Assembly (NCBI GenBank): GCA_016215705.1
Contig: JACRIR010000244.1
Coordinates: 1 to 14,960, forward strand
DNA from: Candidatus Poribacteria bacterium
Lineage (GTDB): Bacteria; Abyssobacteria; SURF-5
DNA length: 14,960 nucleotides
Direction of reading: 5' to 3'
Shown: in pieces, positions 12,297 through 14,960 of the stretch
Layout of the letters: the number at the start of each line of letters is the position of its first letter
Position numbering within the stretch: the first letter of the stretch is position 1
The notes under the pieces: model-generated
What the model was told of the DNA's origin: nothing
Seen by the model: only the letters and a program-made list of their open reading frames with translations
Databases searched by the model: none
Program-made: the position numbers and the translations under genes

Positions 12297-14564
12297 ATGT
12301 TTTCATTCGCCCGTCCCATCAACCGCTTCCATCTATTCTTGACGGCCATTGCTTGTGCAGCGATGGTAATGATCCTGTTCGCCTCTCCTCCTGCGCAAGC
12401 AGAGGATGCCGACTTCGACGGCATAGCCGATTCCGACGATAACTGCCCCTATGTCGCGAATCCCGATCAAGCAGACAGTGAACTTCCAGACGCTGTTTCC
12501 TATTGGAAATTCGACGAAGGCGTTGGAACAACCGCAGGCGATTCCGCCGACTCAAATCCGGGAACAATTGTCGGACCAAGCTGGGTGCAGGGACAGGTTG
12601 AATCTGCCCTACGCTTCGACGGCGTCAACGACTACGTATCAATTGCAGATAGCAATGCATGGACTTTTGGAACCGGTAATTTCACCATCAGCTTCTGGCT
12701 GAATACATCCGCACATTCCTCAACTAACGGAATGGTTATGTATCAGGGAGATGCTTATGGAATGTATTATTCGATTTCCTTCTACGCATATGTGCGAATG
12801 GGAGGGAAGGTTTATTTCACGCCGGATTATAAGAATTACCCAAACCATCACTTCGTGATTTCAACAATTGCTGTCAATGATGGCGCATGGCACCATGTGG
12901 CCATATTGAGAGACGGCGCCTACTTCAAAATGTACGTTGATGGTTTGGAAGCAGCCACGCCTTTGAATCTTGGCAGTTCTTTCGTAATGGCAAACTCGAC
13001 ATACCCATTGCTCATGGGTGTAATGCCGCCCCCTTACTTCTATAATCCATATAATGGGTCTCTTGATGAGGTTGCTATCTATCACGTAGCCTTGACCGAA
13101 GAAGAAGTTCAATTGCAGTATGAGAATGGCTTGGCCGGCCGCGGTTATCTCGGCGATGGATTTGGTGATGTCTGCGATAATTGTCCGGCAATTGCGAATC
13201 CGGATCAACTGGATGCGGACGGCGACACATTAGGCGATGCATGTGACAATTGCCCGGATACCACAAACTCAGACCAACTCGATAGCGACGGCGACACATT
13301 AGGCGATGCCTGTGACAATTGTCCGGACGTGCCGAATGAGGATCAAGCCGATTCCGATGCTGACGGCCTCGGCGATGCATGTGACATTTGGCCGAATGAC
13401 CCGCAGAATGATATTGACGGCGATGGCGTGTCGGGTGAAATAGACAACTGTCCGAATGTCTCCAACCCCGACCAGGCCGACTGTAATTCTGATGGGACCG
13501 GTGACGCATGCGACGCGATTAATCCGGCCGCAGATGATTCCGTTTGCGACGGGGTGGACGACGACTGCGACGGCGTGGCCGATGAAGCATATGCGCCGAC
13601 TGAGACAAGCTGTGGTGTCGGGGAGTGCGCCTCCACTGGTCTGATGATATGCGTCGGTGGCAGCCTGCAAGATACCTGCGTGGCTGCCTCACCTTCTGAA
13701 GAAACCTGTGACGGCCTCGACAACGATTGCGACGGCGAAGCCGATGAAGGCCTCGAGATGGGGACGTACTATCAGGACGCCGACGCAGACACTTACGGGA
13801 ACGCCGCCGTCCCTCTTTCCGCCTGCATGCCGCCTCCCGGATATGTCAGCGACTCGACAGATTGCGATGACAACGCCCCGCTGGTCAATCCGGGGATGAC
13901 AGAGGTCTCTTGCAACGATTTGGATGACGACTGCAATCCAGCAACCGGCGATGATATGGCGCCGCCTGTTATCACATGTCCGGGAAATACTCAGGTCAGT
14001 CTCATATGTGGCGGAGTGCCCGCCGGCGACGCAGCCATTCAGGCGTTTCTCAACGGCGCGACCGCAACCGATAATTGCGACCAGACGGTTGTCGTCACCA
14101 ATAATGCGCCGTCCGTATTTGGTCCCGGCTTGACAGCGGTCACGTTTACGGCGGCTGATTCGAGCGGGAACACCAGCACTTGTCAGGCATCAGTCCGTGT
14201 GACGTATTACTACGGTGGCATCCAGCCGCCCGTCAATTCTGATGGATCGAGCATCTTCAAGGTTGGGCGGACGATTCCTGTGAAGTTCAGGTTGTACTGC
14301 TCGGGTAGTGTACCAATCGGTGCCGCGACGGCAACGCTTTCGGTATTCAAGATAACCGACGAGATTTTGGGAACCGTAGAGGAGATTGATCCTGTCGCCT
14401 CTGGGGAGTCCAATACCGGCAACCTCTTCCGATATGACGCGGCAGAGCAGCAGTACATCTATAACTGGTCCACTACTGGCTTGGGTGGAGGAACGTACAG
14501 GTTGCGGATAAACCTCGATGATGGCACTTCGTATTCTGTGAATCTGTCACTCAAAACGAAGTAG
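12297..14564 (+). CDS. Exported multidomain protein: split TSP3 / LamG / TSP3 repeats / MopE-like / HYR / PxKF
   Basis: The 755-residue product begins with a signal peptide (~1-35; hydrophobic [17 protein letters not shown], probable cleavage after AQA). Residues 37-61 are the first part of a thrombospondin type-3 repeat ([20 protein letters not shown]). A LamG/concanavalin A-like domain follows (~66-277; [63 protein letters not shown]). The TSP3 series then resumes (~285-407; [14 protein letters not shown] units). MopE-like metal-binding motifs come next (~416-548; [39 protein letters not shown]), then a HYR-like domain (~556-636; [35 protein letters not shown]) and a PxKF domain (~637-755; [14 protein letters not shown]). 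The Asp loops bind calcium in these families. A surface or secreted adhesive or carbohydrate-binding role is inferred. AAAGGAG sits 8-9 bp before the ATG. Confidence 0.92.
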   Translation: MFSFARPINRFHLFLTAIACAAMVMILFASPPAQAEDADFDGIADSDDNCPYVANPDQADSELPDAVSYWKFDEGVGTTAGDSADSNPGTIVGPSWVQGQVESALRFDGVNDYVSIADSNAWTFGTGNFTISFWLNTSAHSSTNGMVMYQGDAYGMYYSISFYAYVRMGGKVYFTPDYKNYPNHHFVISTIAVNDGAWHHVAILRDGAYFKMYVDGLEAATPLNLGSSFVMANSTYPLLMGVMPPPYFYNPYNGSLDEVAIYHVALTEEEVQLQYENGLAGRGYLGDGFGDVCDNCPAIANPDQLDADGDTLGDACDNCPDTTNSDQLDSDGDTLGDACDNCPDVPNEDQADSDADGLGDACDIWPNDPQNDIDGDGVSGEIDNCPNVSNPDQADCNSDGTGDACDAINPAADDSVCDGVDDDCDGVADEAYAPTETSCGVGECASTGLMICVGGSLQDTCVAASPSEETCDGLDNDCDGEADEGLEMGTYYQDADADTYGNAAVPLSACMPPPGYVSDSTDCDDNAPLVNPGMTEVSCNDLDDDCNPATGDDMAPPVITCPGNTQVSLICGGVPAGDAAIQAFLNGATATDNCDQTVVVTNNAPSVFGPGLTAVTFTAADSSGNTSTCQASVRVTYYYGGIQPPVNSDGSSIFKVGRTIPVKFRLYCSGSVPIGAATATLSVFKITDEILGTVEEIDPVASGESNTGNLFRYDAAEQQYIYNWSTTGLGGGTYRLRINLDDGTSYSVNLSLKTK
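13221..13327 (+). repeat. Near-identical 69-bp tandem units within the TSP3 region
   Basis: GGCGACACATTAGGCGATGC begins at 13221 and again at 13290. The 38-bp core matches at 36 positions. The 69-bp offset equals 23 codons, one TSP3 unit, which points to recent unit duplication. Confidence 0.8.
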
Positions 14565-14646
14565 CTCATCTTGTACGAGCATCATTCAGATGTCTCCATT
14601 GTATGCGTGAATAGCTACGGCTTGGATGTTTGGCCGGAATCCGGAA

Positions 14647-14681
14647 GGGGGCCGAGGGAAAATCTCGGCCCCCGCTTTTTT
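14647..14681 (+). terminator. Strong intrinsic terminator after the exported protein gene
   Basis: A perfect 10-bp GC-rich stem, GGGGGCCGAG (14647-14656) with CTCGGCCCCC (14664-14673), encloses a 7-nt loop. GC and six T follow (14676-14681). It lies about 82 bp past the stop codon. Confidence 0.93.
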
Positions 14682-14788
14682 CTAGCCCATCCCAGAGCGG
14701 CCTGGGGTATACACAGTGACAGCGCTGCCTCGCTGAAGCGATCACAATATCCCCATTTTGTCGACGGCTCCCTTTTTCTCACATGCTT

Positions 14789-14960
14789 CTATTGCGGCAC
14801 TCCGGTATCATAGACGCTTATGGGCAGCTTTTCTTTTCCCTGGGAATGCTCAATCCCCTTCTCTGCAATTCTCTGCGAGGGCGCAAAGGCCGTAAATTCG
14901 GGCTTGGAGGCAAAGTGTTTGAGAGCCTCTTCGTATTGCTGTTTCGCCAATTCACGCTTC
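14789..14960 (-). CDS. C-terminal end of an unidentified protein (runs off the right edge)
   Basis: The minus strand is open from the window edge to a TAG at 14789-14791 and gives 56 residues, beginning KRELAKQQYEEALKHFASKP and ending VYDTGVPQ. The stretch AKQQYEEALKHF resembles one helix of a tetratricopeptide-type repeat, and the sequence looks like genuine protein. Too little is present to name a function. It is convergent with the large exported protein gene, which has its own terminator in between. Confidence 0.55.
   Translation of the reverse strand, partial: KRELAKQQYEEALKHFASKPEFTAFAPSQRIAEKGIEHSQGKEKLPISVYDTGVPQ

Noticed and set aside
12861-13723. Several antisense frames of 115-144 codons opposite the exported protein gene
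   Set aside because: They mirror the repetitive Asp/Cys-rich coding sequence (giving His/Arg/Ser-rich products), which is a typical artefact of GAC/GAT-rich repeats.
14571-14813. 80-codon plus-strand frame after the exported protein gene
   Set aside because: It runs straight through the strong terminator hairpin and T-run and overlaps the convergent gene end; it has no motif.

Overview
This window looks like chromosomal DNA of an uncultured, probably Gram-negative bacterium of moderate GC content. The reasons are plain: a CarD-type transcription regulator, a GspF/PilC-type inner membrane protein, and an exported thrombospondin-3/LamG/MopE-like/HYR/PxKF protein. Its intergenic gaps are packed with several families of short palindromic dispersed repeats, as is common in Deltaproteobacteria-like and candidate-phylum metagenome assemblies. 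The exact phylum cannot be fixed from this sequence alone.

Layout. The left edge (1-127) carries the last 41 codons of an ISL3-family transposase and the likely end of that insertion sequence. A minus-strand gene (327-1421) encodes a membrane protein built from three tandem copies of a two-helix unit, followed by a Cys4 'LPICSNCKKIRDD...' C-terminal module. Divergent from it are a DUF255 thioredoxin-domain protein (1621-3417) and a carD-like gene with a near-consensus promoter (3524-4012). An RluD-family pseudouridine synthase (4418-5377) and an orphan GspF/PilC-like protein (5473-6462) follow.

The metabolic core is leuD (6810-7331), leuB (7511-8566) and asd (8974-9978), all on the plus strand. 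leuD and leuB act in leucine synthesis; asd makes aspartate semialdehyde for lysine, threonine and methionine. leuC and leuA are not in the window. A convergent VOC-superfamily gene (10069-10554, minus) shares a palindromic repeat with asd at their 3' ends.

The right third (10.6-14.96 kb) is accessory in character. It has a 535-base repeat-rich gap and a small exported cysteine-rich protein with a clear promoter and Shine-Dalgarno (11096-11440), overlapped by a possible second small ORF. A long repeat-containing leader then precedes a 755-residue exported protein (12297-14564) in which a LamG domain interrupts a thrombospondin type-3 repeat. A strong intrinsic terminator (14647-14681) follows, then the 3' end of a minus-strand gene running off the right edge (14789-14960).

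No RNA genes or CRISPR arrays were seen. The best candidates for something new are the triple-repeat membrane protein, the LamG-within-TSP3 architecture, the small Cys-rich exported protein with its overlapping ORF, the IDH-like Lys-Tyr pair in the coenzyme loop of LeuB, and the nested palindromic repeats.
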